Origin: Candidatus Aciduliprofundum sp.
Lineage (GTDB): Archaea; Thermoplasmatota; Thermoplasmata; Thermoplasmatales; Aciduliprofundaceae
DNA: 18,264 nt
NCBI GenBank assembly: GCA_015523135.1
Contig: WAKY01000038.1
Coordinates: 1-18,264 of the forward strand
Reading direction: 5' to 3'
The notes under the pieces were generated by a model. The model saw nothing but the letters and a program-made list of their open reading frames with translations. It ran no database searches and had not been told where the DNA came from. Of the stretch, positions 6,088-14,191 are shown piece after piece. A program made the position numbers and the translations under genes. Within the stretch, counting starts at the first letter, position 1; each line of letters opens with the position of its first letter.

Positions 6088-9000
6088 ATGCTACGGAACA
6101 AATTTAAATTTGATATGAACAGGACAACAGTGCTTGTCGTTATAGTATTGGCATCTATTATGGCCCTGGCATTTTTTATAAGAGTGTACTGGGCCATAGG
6201 ACCTTCCATACAGTACGGCTATTCTGTATCTGGTGGATCTGACTCATATTATCATGAAAGAATTCTCAATTATATTCTCACATCAAAACATCAATTATTA
6301 AATGATCCTATGCTTAATTACCCCCTGGGAGTAGATAACCCTAGACCTCCCCTATTTCATTGGGCTATAATACTAGCTAGTATGATATTCTATCCATTCA
6401 TGAACGCCTATGATTCGGCAGTTCTTATGCTCATTCTTTTCCCAGCAATCTGGGGAACTCTGACAATTATACCTGTCTACCTCTTAGGCAAGGAGGCATT
6501 CAATAGGAAAGTGGGAATAATAGCTGCATTCTTCCTAGCTATAATGCCTGCACATATAATGAGGAGTGTTGCCACTCAAGCAGACTGGGATGCCTTTGAT
6601 TTATTCTTCATAACCTGGATGTTCTATTTCTTCCTAATGGCTCTGAAAACAACAAAAAGCAAAAATTGGATTAAAGGTTGGTTTAAAAAAGAGGAGCTTA
6701 AACAAGGAGCTTCAATTTTTGTGAAGGAAAATAAAAAACCCATTATTTATAGCGCACTTGCAGGTGCTTCGCTGGGGGCTCTAGCTTTAGCTTGGAAGGG
6801 TTACACTTATGCTCTCGCCATATTAGCAATATACCTAGTTATACAGGTGATTTTAAACAGATTGAGAAATAAATCCAATTTCCATATTGTAGTATTCACC
6901 ACTGTATATACAATAGTTGGATTTCTGATGGCATTCCCTTGGTACTTTGTAACTCATAGAATTGTAGAATGGTATGAAATACCTCTTATAACCATTTTAA
7001 TTCCCCTATTCATAGCTCTCTACTTCGAAATGACCTCAAAGTACCCATGGCCATTTGTATTCCTTGCCGGAGGTGTAGGACTAGGAGTATTTGCAGTCAT
7101 TCTCAATATATTCTTCCCAGACATTTGGGGCAAGTTGGTAAGTGGACAAGGGTATTTTGTGCATAGCAAATTATACTCAACCATAGCAGAAGCACAGCCA
7201 GCAACCATGGGAGTTCTAAGCATGTCCTTCGGTATAGGGATATTCCTTCTATCCATTACTGGAGTTTTCTATATTATTTACCTTCTCAAAAAGAGATTGA
7301 GTGAGCACTATATATTCTTCGTTATTTACACTAGCATAGCCATATTTATGGCAATATCTGCTGCGAGGTTTATGTTCAACGCATCGCCCCCAGTGGCACT
7401 AACTGCAGCTATAGCTCTAGTATGGCTCATAGATATAGTGGATATTAAGAAATCAATTGAAGAATTTAAAAAATACCGCGGTTCTTGGAGAAAGGCTTTA
7501 AAAAGAAATGTGAAAATATCCCAAATTACTGTAATCCTCGTAGTTGCATTCCTTGTAATATTCCCAACTGTTTGGTACGCTGTTGATGCAGGAATACCTT
7601 ACGAGACCAAGGATAAATTTGACAAACAGATATACAACAGTATGCCCTCATTTATGAGACCAAACGAGACAACATACAACGAATCATCTCCTTGGTATCT
7701 CGGTGCGTTTGGTTACTCTATTCCAAAGCCAGAATATCCATGGCAACGTGCTTGGAAATGGTTAAGTGAGCAGGATAATTTAACACCTCCTTCAGATAGA
7801 CCTGCATTCGTCTCATGGTGGGACTATGGATTCCAGTCCGTAGAGCAAGGAGAACACCCTGCAGTTGCAGACAACTTCCAGAATGGTTACCAGGTTGCTG
7901 CTCAAATAATCACAGCTCAAAACGAGAGTGAGGTTATATCTTTATTCATTGCAAGATTGCTTGAGGGAAATTATAATAAAAATAATGGCACTTTAAGTGA
8001 GCCAGTTATGAATGCCCTTGTCAAGTATGCAGGCCAGAAGAGGGCAAGTGAAATAGTAGATATTTTAAATAACCCTGACAAATATAGAGATATAATAATT
8101 AATAATCCCCAGATATACGGACTATACTCTAGTGACATCTCTTCAAGAAATGCATTATATGTGGCGATAAAGGGAACATTGGCATATTTGCCACAAGATA
8201 AATTAATTGCCATATATGATTCAATTAGAAATTCAACTGGCTGGGATATAAGGTATTTTGCAGTTGATTATCGTCTCTTCCCATTCTCTGGAACTAGAAC
8301 TGGTATATTTTATGCACCTGCAAAGTTAGGAGATAGAAGAATATACCAAGCGGGAGGTACCGTTGTGCCTTATGATTTTTACGATTTGAAAGCTGTGGAT
8401 GTAAATGGAAATACCTATGATATTGATAAAATCCCAGCAGATGCTCAAATTGTGAGCTATAAAATCATTTATAAACCCATGTTTTATAATTCAATGCTAT
8501 ATCGTACGTTCATAGGATACTCTGGAGAGGATATAGGTAAAGGTGATGGAATTCCTGGGTTCTCTCCAAGCTTGGGTAGCTATCAGCCTATGCAAGCTTG
8601 GAATATGACCCATTTCAAACTGGTTTACAAAACTGCATTTTGGAATCCATATAAAGATTATAAAAATCATACTAAAGATTGGAAGCCAATACCAATAGAT
8701 TTAGCACTAAAATATCAGAAAGAGGGAAAAGGAACCGTGGAACTAAATCCCCCGGCATATCAGGTATTGCCCAACGATGTAGTTATGGTAAAATTCTACG
8801 AAGGCGCAGTCATACAGGGATATATAAGGCTATCCACAGGGGAACCTATGAAACATATAAGGGTAACCATATTCGATGAATACGGCATTCCCCATGCAAC
8901 AACCTTAACAAATGATACTGGATATTTCAAGCTTCTATCTGTAGCAGGAAACATAACCTTAGTAGTGTCTACCGACGGAGGTTATGACAAACTAAGAATG

Positions 9001-12000
9001 GTAGATAAAACCATTTTATATCACACACTTATAAATGTTAGTGATGAGCAGGCGATGAGATTAAAGCCCAATTTTGTCATAACAAAGAACATTACCATAA
9101 AGCCAGCAACTCTAGATGGTGTTGTTTACTATGATATAAACCACAACAACAAATTCGATAATGGAGATATTAAACTCTCAAATGCCACATTCATCTTGGA
9201 AAATTCCACATATGGATATCGCGTCTCCGTTCCAATAAAAAACGGAGAATACCAAATAAGGGACATACCACCTCATGCATACAATGTGAATTTAATCATA
9301 AACGGTAAGATGTTTACAAATATTGAAAAGGTTACACTAAATACAGGTATGGAGTTCACAAAGGATATTGCCCTAAAACCTTCATTTGTAAAAGGTTTAG
9401 TTACATACACCAATGGTACACCTGTATCAAACGCAACCGTTGAGTTAAACGGTATATACTCAAAATACACTGCTTATACAGACCAGAATGGTAGTTTTAG
9501 TGTACTTGTTGTACCTGATAACTACACGTTGGTTGCAAGCAAACAGGATTATTATTCAAAGAAATTTGATGCTGCAGTTAGCAACTGGAACATAACAATA
9601 AATGAGAATATTACGCTTACAAAGGGTTATCTCCTAAGTGGGTATGTAATTTATAATGGAGAGCCTGTGGAAAGCGCGGTTGTGAAAGTAAAAAGTGTTA
9701 GTGGATACAATGTTTACATCACACAAACAGATAAAAATGGAGATTTCAAACTACATCTGCCAGGTGGGATATATACAATATACATACTCACAACCTATCA
9801 CAATTATAAGATTGCCTATGTTGGAGTATTATCCTTAAACAAAGATACTTCAATGAATATGAGAATGGAAAGGGCATACGCCTTATATGGAAAGGTTACA
9901 TCGAAAGAGAAAACAGTAGGAGATATTGAAATTTCAGCCTTCAGAGAGAAAACATTCTCCACTTGGTTTGCAAATCAAACTGGATATTTCTACATTTATC
10001 TCCCAGAAGGTACATACTCACTGGGATTTTTGGGATTTAACAACAGCTACAATCCCCTATTTAGCAGAGCTATTGTACATCTAAATAAGGATACAGAGAT
10101 AAATCCAACCTTGCAAATTGCAAATACAATAAAGGGATATGTTTACACAGATACAAATAAATCAATAAAGAATGGAGTAGTTATGCTAAAAGATGATAAA
10201 GGATATTACGAAGTACGCAGCATACCTCCAAATGGAGAGTTTACCTTGGGTTCTACTATAAACTATGAACTTGATGCTTTAGTTTATGGATATCATGTGA
10301 CAAAGACTTATTCTCAAGGAAACAAGGAAATTATTAAAGTATCTCCAAATGAGATCGAAATAATGGGAAATGTGTACGTTAATAATGCCACAAATAGAAT
10401 GCCTATAACAATTAAACTAATATCCTCCAACAACACCTATACCCTTACAAATGTAATCGAAAGTTATTCCGCAAAGGTTTTACCTGGAGATTATACATTT
10501 GAAATTGTAGGAAATAATATAAAGTATGTTTATGGAAAAATAGAATTAAAAGCAGAAATAGGAGAGGCGCTGATTCAGAAGGATCTTCATATAAAGGCAT
10601 TTGCACATGTAAACATAGTTTCTCAAGCTGATGTTGTTTACTGGTACAATAACGGAACTCTTGTAACAACTGGAAATGTTGTAGATATTGCCCCTGGAAC
10701 ATACACTTTGTATCTTAGAAGCTATAACAAAGCAGAGATGATAAGGGTGAATATTGTGCAGAATACAACTATAGAAGTAAACCTCCAAAATGCTTATTTC
10801 GTGAATATAAAACAGGAGAATTTTACATATATGCTACCAGTTAAAATAACATCATCAGCTGGGAATATAACATGGGATAAACCAACTATTACATTACCAG
10901 TAGGACATTATACATTCACAGTAGAGGTAAAGAAGATGGTTTGGGGCAAATATTATCTCTATTTCAGTGAAGTGGATGAATATATAAGTGGAAGCACCAC
11001 AATCGTGATGCATATAACCACAACTCAGATTTTATCTAAGATATCTGGTGTTGTGACTATAAATGATCGTGGGGTTGCAAATGCAATAATAGAATTCATA
11101 CCTTCAAATTCAGAGGTCCAGAATGTAACAGTTACCACAGACTCTGCGGGATATTACCTTGCAGAACTTACTCCTGGAGAGTATATGGTATATTCTTACT
11201 ATGTTATGGGTGGAAAGAAGTACGCTTACCTTGGAGAGATAAATGCACAGAGCTCCCAGAATTTAAACATTGTGTACCAAGAAGGTTACCTACTATATGG
11301 CGGTGTATATCTCAACAGCTCAAAGGTTTCAGTAACGGTAAATATTGAAACTCCATACGGCACACTTAGCTCAAAAGCAAACGGTTTCTACTATGCAATT
11401 CTGCCCCACAATAATTACACTATAAGCGCAAGCACATACCGCACTGAGTATGGACAAAAGGTAGATTATAAATTCAGCCAAGAGGTTAATCTTACAAAAG
11501 ATACAGCTCTAGACGTGAATCTGGAAAGACAAAATGTGCACATGATAACCGTGGACATATTGGGATATGATAAGAATGCAGAGCCCTATAAAAATATGTG
11601 GATGCTAGTTAAGCTGAAGAATACCGGAAACTCCCCAGAGAATGTTAAATTTGAAGTCTTCGGAGAATGGAAAATTGTCAATCCACAGGATTATAAAATG
11701 ATGCCCGGTGACGTCAAGATAATAAGTTTAGGTCTTAAAGTGCCATTGATTAAAGCTGGAGATAATGAAGTGCATCTAAGAGTTAAGTATACACAGTTCA
11801 CAGATAAATACTTCCACATAAATGTGGCGAAATATTACAACACCTCAGCAAATTATTCCTTAGTATCTTGGAATGAGAACGCATTAATATACAGAATAAA
11901 AGTTACAAACAACGGGAATACTTGGGTAAATTACACATTCTACGTGCTCAATTTGAAGGAATTGGAGGCAAGAGGGTGGAATGTGAAGATTTATGGAAAA

Positions 12001-12309
12001 TTAGGCGAAACGAATTACCTAAATGTATCCTCAAACAGTGATGGATCCTTGGAGGTAAGAATAGAAGCAACCAAGGATAGACCAGGCACTTCCATACCAG
12101 TGCAAGTAGTTGTAAAGGGAATGGGCAAAACCATATTGGTAAATTTACCACTAAAAGAAACATACATAAAAACATCCTCTGTTTATATCCAAGCTCCAGG
12201 TATTACAAACTACACTTCATTTGAAATACAATCATCCTGGTATGTGCTCTGGGGTCTTACAATTGCGACCTTTGCAGCATTCTTGATATTCTGGAGGTGG
12301 AAGAAGTGA
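6088..12309 (+). CDS. aglB: Giant AglB oligosaccharyltransferase (STT3) with beta-sandwich repeat tail
   Basis: The N-terminal 490 or so residues are a polytopic membrane domain with about 13 hydrophobic segments, as in STT3/AglB, the enzyme that moves a lipid-linked glycan to asparagine in N-x-S/T outside the membrane. Catalytic signatures are GGSDSYYH (D52), the second acidic motif DWD (D166, D168), TIAE (365-368, the archaeal TIxE motif) and WWDYG (577-581) opening the soluble domain. I could not place the DK/MI motif with confidence. Instead of ending near 900 residues, the protein continues to 2073: about ten beta-sandwich repeats of the carboxypeptidase-regulatory/CnaB type (about 904-1811), two CARDB/NEW3-like domains (about 1815-2035) and a terminal membrane helix ending RWKK. 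The frame is open throughout. The last codons overlap the next gene by GTGA. The AglB call is firm; the tail's role is unknown. Confidence 0.93.
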   Translation: MLRNKFKFDMNRTTVLVVIVLASIMALAFFIRVYWAIGPSIQYGYSVSGGSDSYYHERILNYILTSKHQLLNDPMLNYPLGVDNPRPPLFHWAIILASMIFYPFMNAYDSAVLMLILFPAIWGTLTIIPVYLLGKEAFNRKVGIIAAFFLAIMPAHIMRSVATQADWDAFDLFFITWMFYFFLMALKTTKSKNWIKGWFKKEELKQGASIFVKENKKPIIYSALAGASLGALALAWKGYTYALAILAIYLVIQVILNRLRNKSNFHIVVFTTVYTIVGFLMAFPWYFVTHRIVEWYEIPLITILIPLFIALYFEMTSKYPWPFVFLAGGVGLGVFAVILNIFFPDIWGKLVSGQGYFVHSKLYSTIAEAQPATMGVLSMSFGIGIFLLSITGVFYIIYLLKKRLSEHYIFFVIYTSIAIFMAISAARFMFNASPPVALTAAIALVWLIDIVDIKKSIEEFKKYRGSWRKALKRNVKISQITVILVVAFLVIFPTVWYAVDAGIPYETKDKFDKQIYNSMPSFMRPNETTYNESSPWYLGAFGYSIPKPEYPWQRAWKWLSEQDNLTPPSDRPAFVSWWDYGFQSVEQGEHPAVADNFQNGYQVAAQIITAQNESEVISLFIARLLEGNYNKNNGTLSEPVMNALVKYAGQKRASEIVDILNNPDKYRDIIINNPQIYGLYSSDISSRNALYVAIKGTLAYLPQDKLIAIYDSIRNSTGWDIRYFAVDYRLFPFSGTRTGIFYAPAKLGDRRIYQAGGTVVPYDFYDLKAVDVNGNTYDIDKIPADAQIVSYKIIYKPMFYNSMLYRTFIGYSGEDIGKGDGIPGFSPSLGSYQPMQAWNMTHFKLVYKTAFWNPYKDYKNHTKDWKPIPIDLALKYQKEGKGTVELNPPAYQVLPNDVVMVKFYEGAVIQGYIRLSTGEPMKHIRVTIFDEYGIPHATTLTNDTGYFKLLSVAGNITLVVSTDGGYDKLRMVDKTILYHTLINVSDEQAMRLKPNFVITKNITIKPATLDGVVYYDINHNNKFDNGDIKLSNATFILENSTYGYRVSVPIKNGEYQIRDIPPHAYNVNLIINGKMFTNIEKVTLNTGMEFTKDIALKPSFVKGLVTYTNGTPVSNATVELNGIYSKYTAYTDQNGSFSVLVVPDNYTLVASKQDYYSKKFDAAVSNWNITINENITLTKGYLLSGYVIYNGEPVESAVVKVKSVSGYNVYITQTDKNGDFKLHLPGGIYTIYILTTYHNYKIAYVGVLSLNKDTSMNMRMERAYALYGKVTSKEKTVGDIEISAFREKTFSTWFANQTGYFYIYLPEGTYSLGFLGFNNSYNPLFSRAIVHLNKDTEINPTLQIANTIKGYVYTDTNKSIKNGVVMLKDDKGYYEVRSIPPNGEFTLGSTINYELDALVYGYHVTKTYSQGNKEIIKVSPNEIEIMGNVYVNNATNRMPITIKLISSNNTYTLTNVIESYSAKVLPGDYTFEIVGNNIKYVYGKIELKAEIGEALIQKDLHIKAFAHVNIVSQADVVYWYNNGTLVTTGNVVDIAPGTYTLYLRSYNKAEMIRVNIVQNTTIEVNLQNAYFVNIKQENFTYMLPVKITSSAGNITWDKPTITLPVGHYTFTVEVKKMVWGKYYLYFSEVDEYISGSTTIVMHITTTQILSKISGVVTINDRGVANAIIEFIPSNSEVQNVTVTTDSAGYYLAELTPGEYMVYSYYVMGGKKYAYLGEINAQSSQNLNIVYQEGYLLYGGVYLNSSKVSVTVNIETPYGTLSSKANGFYYAILPHNNYTISASTYRTEYGQKVDYKFSQEVNLTKDTALDVNLERQNVHMITVDILGYDKNAEPYKNMWMLVKLKNTGNSPENVKFEVFGEWKIVNPQDYKMMPGDVKIISLGLKVPLIKAGDNEVHLRVKYTQFTDKYFHINVAKYYNTSANYSLVSWNENALIYRIKVTNNGNTWVNYTFYVLNLKELEARGWNVKIYGKLGETNYLNVSSNSDGSLEVRIEATKDRPGTSIPVQVVVKGMGKTILVNLPLKETYIKTSSVYIQAPGITNYTSFEIQSSWYVLWGLTIATFAAFLIFWRWKK
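8800..11520 (+). repeat. Beta-sandwich repeat array within the aglB tail
   Basis: The protein repeats here start with a hydrophobic-glycine strand such as VIQGYIRLSTGEP, FVKGLVTYTNGTPV, LLSGYVIYNGEPV, ISGVVTINDRGV or LLYGGVYLNSSKV, and later carry a D-x-x-GxF/Y turn such as NDTGYF, DQNGSF, DKNGDF or DSAGYY and a PGxY strand. This is the carboxypeptidase-regulatory / CnaB-like fold. Starts fall near 8800, 9100, 9378, 9624, 9874, 10120, 10357, 10587, 10792, 11032 and 11284; those at 10587 and 10792 are the most diverged. The second unit has an acidic loop, DINHNNKFDNGD (residues 1016-1027), like the calcium loops of SdrD-type B domains. The DNA itself is not visibly repetitive, so the duplications are old. 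Confidence 0.75.
12293..12299 (+). promoter_or_regulatory. Ribosome binding site inside the end of aglB
   Basis: GGAGGTG lies 6 nt before the GTG at 12306 and within the last codons of aglB. It supports the GTG at 12306 as the start and excludes the GTG at 12297, which is part of the binding site itself. Confidence 0.65.
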
Positions 12310-13079
12310 AAAAAGTAGTGAGCATTATTCTACTCACTCTTTTGGTAATTACAATTATACCTGTGGGTGCTCATGCATCTCAGCTAAACATTCATATTGA
12401 TGGCCCCACAGTACTAGGAACCAATCAAACTGCACAATACAAAGTATATGTAGAAGGATATTTCAATCTATTTAGATGCGGTATTATAATGGCTGGCTAT
12501 AATCTCACAGGAGCCAGTCCTACAAATTTCTTTGTAACATCCAGTAAAGATGGTCATTTTGTATTCAATGTAACTGCACCCAATATACCTCAAACGATAT
12601 ACCTCTACTTTGAAGCTTATGGAATGAAAAACTCAACTACTATCGGAGCCAAGGCCTCCAGAGAGCTCACGGTAGAAGTGAAAAAGGCAATGGATATAAA
12701 AGTTAAAATAAAGAATACCGAGAACTATGCCCTTTACAATACGGTTTTATCCTTTTACCTTGATGGTAGATACATTGGAAATACAACAGTTAATGTTATT
12801 GAAGCGAATTCCACTAAAGATGTGGTTTACCATTGGATACCAAATGGACTATACGATGGAAAGCATACACTAACAGTTAAAATCTCAGGAAATGGTGTGG
12901 TATTTGATAATGGCCAGCAAACCTATGAATACCAGTTCTACTACGGAACACCTCCATCCTACGATTATATAACATACATGAGCTGGGGACTTCTAATTCT
13001 CGTGTCTGTTCTATTCACTCTATTATTCCTAGGAAAGAAAGGAAAGAAGGGTGGTCCTGCACCAAAGTGGAAGAAATAA
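12306..13079 (+). CDS. Secreted, membrane-anchored CARDB-type protein coupled to aglB
   Basis: This 257-residue protein has a classic signal peptide (MKKVVSIILLTLLVITIIP, ending near AHA at 22-24), an Ig-like beta domain (about 27-125), a CARDB-like domain (about 127-210, with MDIKVKIKNTENYALYNTV), a C-terminal membrane helix (about 221-242) and a basic tail ending PKWKK. It should sit on the outer face of the membrane with a short cytoplasmic tail. I chose the GTG at 12306 because GGAGGTG is 6 nt upstream and it overlaps the aglB stop as GTGA. The coupling implies co-translation with AglB, whose tail has domains of the same kind and a similar helix plus WKK ending. A role as an accessory factor of the oligosaccharyltransferase, or as an S-layer-like surface protein, is inference. 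It has several sequons (NQT, NLT, NVT, NST, NTT). Confidence 0.82.
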   Translation: MKKVVSIILLTLLVITIIPVGAHASQLNIHIDGPTVLGTNQTAQYKVYVEGYFNLFRCGIIMAGYNLTGASPTNFFVTSSKDGHFVFNVTAPNIPQTIYLYFEAYGMKNSTTIGAKASRELTVEVKKAMDIKVKIKNTENYALYNTVLSFYLDGRYIGNTTVNVIEANSTKDVVYHWIPNGLYDGKHTLTVKISGNGVVFDNGQQTYEYQFYYGTPPSYDYITYMSWGLLILVSVLFTLLFLGKKGKKGGPAPKWKK

Positions 13080-13080
13080 T

Positions 13081-13404
13081 TTAACTTATTTTTTTAACAA
13101 ATTTTATCCATCTCTTTTTATCTTCAATTTCATCATTATGCTCGAAATCTTTTAAAAATAAGACTATTCTTCTCAGAACTATAGCTTTATAAACGAGCTC
13201 TTCTGGTACATCTTCCATTCTCTTTATCTTCTCTCTCAAAGAATTATAAAGCTCTTCATACTTTAAAAGAACCTCCACTGATGGCTCATCTATATCTTTT
13301 TTGGGATAGTATGCCTCTCCAAATACTTCGATCTCCTCAGGGATGTCTACAGAGAGAACATTTACCATATTATCTATTTTTTCAAGTGCTTTCTCCCTGT
13401 TCAT
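13081..13404 (-). CDS. Small helical protein, partner of the RuvC-like gene
   Basis: I do not recognise the family. The product is 107 residues, cytoplasmic, without signal or membrane helices, and looks mostly helical and highly charged; about residues 41-63 and 68-85 resemble coiled-coil helices, and the middle holds an EVFGEAYYPKKD segment. Its ATG overlaps the stop of the upstream RuvC-like gene in an ATGA, so the two are co-translated and may act as a pair. Its stop codon lies one base from the stop of the convergent gene at 13079. Coding reality is supported by the overlap, the open frame and the ordinary composition. Confidence 0.7.
   Translation of the reverse strand: MNREKALEKIDNMVNVLSVDIPEEIEVFGEAYYPKKDIDEPSVEVLLKYEELYNSLREKIKRMEDVPEELVYKAIVLRRIVLFLKDFEHNDEIEDKKRWIKFVKKIS
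13089..13095 (+). terminator. T-run after the aglB operon
   Basis: Seven consecutive T residues lie 10 nt after the stop codon at 13079 with no hairpin, as in intrinsic archaeal termination. They fall inside the last codons of the convergent minus-strand gene. Confidence 0.4.
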
Positions 13405-14117
13405 TTTTCATTCCTTACCTTGTCAATAGCCTCTTTCAAACTTAACTCCCCCAAAGCAACCTTCTTTGCAAGATTTCTTGATATAGTTATCTTGCCATCG
13501 CTTTCAATTCTGCTCTTTCTCTGAATATCTTTCAAATATCCTTCCTTTACCACAATATTTAACTTTTCTCTGACCCTTTTTCCCCTCGTAAACGCAATTA
13601 CCTTGGCAGATTCAATATCCTTATTGGTTATGGCCTCAGATGTATTCTTTTCATTAACAAGCTCAATAATGTAATCTTCAACCAACGAATTTATTATTCT
13701 GTTTCTATTGGTTATATCTCCATCACCTATCCTTACCAAAAAGAACTTTGGAGAGTATCCAGAGTATATATCATCAATTAATCCTCTAACCTTAGATACC
13801 GAGGATAACTGAATCTCTTCAACCACTATCCCATCGCCTATAACTGCTATACCCGGCTTTGGTCCAGGATCTATGCCTACCACGAGCTTCTCAAATCTCT
13901 TTTTTCCATACAAATAGGACTTTAACTTGCGAATGCACTCTTTTGCCTCATAACAAGATATACAATTTTCTCCCTCAAAATAATCAGATAACACAACATC
14001 GTAATTCTTTACATCTTGCTCTCTACCTATAACTTCAAATCTTCTACGCATATCCTTAAGTTTCTTTTCAACGAGATACTCCAACTTTAAATCTTTCATT
14101 ATTATTCCAATTCTCAC
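13401..14117 (-). CDS. Predicted nuclease with RuvC/YqgF-like RNase H fold
   Basis: The central part of this 238-residue protein opens with VVGIDPGPKPGIAVIGDG (79-96), a first strand with the catalytic-type aspartate D83 and the DPGxxxG signature of the RuvC/YqgF branch (compare the archaeal COG2433 group). VVEEIQL follows (E100, E101), and a later helix, NKDIESAKVIAF (165-176), offers D167 or E169 as the last acidic ligand. An N-terminal part (1-75) contains C52-x2-C55 and C61. It is much shorter than typical COG2433 proteins and lacks their long coiled coil. The start is a GTG with a TTTAAAAT-type TATA box about 28 nt upstream; the ATG at 14099 is an alternative. An ATGA overlap couples it to the next gene. 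A DNA- or RNA-processing role is inferred from the fold only. Confidence 0.75.
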   Translation of the reverse strand: MRIGIIMKDLKLEYLVEKKLKDMRRRFEVIGREQDVKNYDVVLSDYFEGENCISCYEAKECIRKLKSYLYGKKRFEKLVVGIDPGPKPGIAVIGDGIVVEEIQLSSVSKVRGLIDDIYSGYSPKFFLVRIGDGDITNRNRIINSLVEDYIIELVNEKNTSEAITNKDIESAKVIAFTRGKRVREKLNIVVKEGYLKDIQRKSRIESDGKITISRNLAKKVALGELSLKEAIDKVRNEK

Positions 14118-14140
14118 AAATTATTGTAAATGGTGCTAAT

Positions 14141-14149
14141 ATTTTAAAC
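14141..14149 (-). promoter_or_regulatory. TATA box of the RuvC-like operon
   Basis: On the minus strand GTTTAAAAT is centred about 28 nt before the GTG at 14117, which supports that start and a leaderless transcript. Confidence 0.5.
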
Positions 14150-14161
14150 TAGCGGGTTGAG

Positions 14162-14170
14162 CTTTAAATA
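14162..14170 (+). promoter_or_regulatory. TATA box of the M50 protease gene
   Basis: CTTTAAATA is centred about 25 nt before the ATG at 14192, the distance expected for a leaderless transcript. No Shine-Dalgarno sequence lies close to that ATG. Confidence 0.6.
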
Positions 14171-14191
14171 GGAGTTTTCCATGCATCCATA

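Noticed and set aside
8679..8879. 66-codon plus-strand frame inside aglB
   Set aside because: It has the low-complexity, Arg-rich look of an out-of-frame shadow and lies fully inside the aglB reading frame.
10445..10788. Two overlapping minus-strand frames (80 and 85 codons) inside aglB
   Set aside because: They are antisense to the repeat region, have no start signals and no recognisable motif.
12297..12305. GTG at 12297 as start of the gene after aglB
   Set aside because: It lies within the GGAGGTG ribosome binding site; the GTG at 12306 has correct spacing and gives a better signal peptide.
6088..12309. A frameshift or gene fusion artefact joining aglB to a separate surface protein gene
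   Set aside because: The frame is open without a break, there is no start codon with a ribosome binding site or TATA box near the start of the tail, and the repeats follow the catalytic domain directly; an assembly artefact still needs read-level checking.
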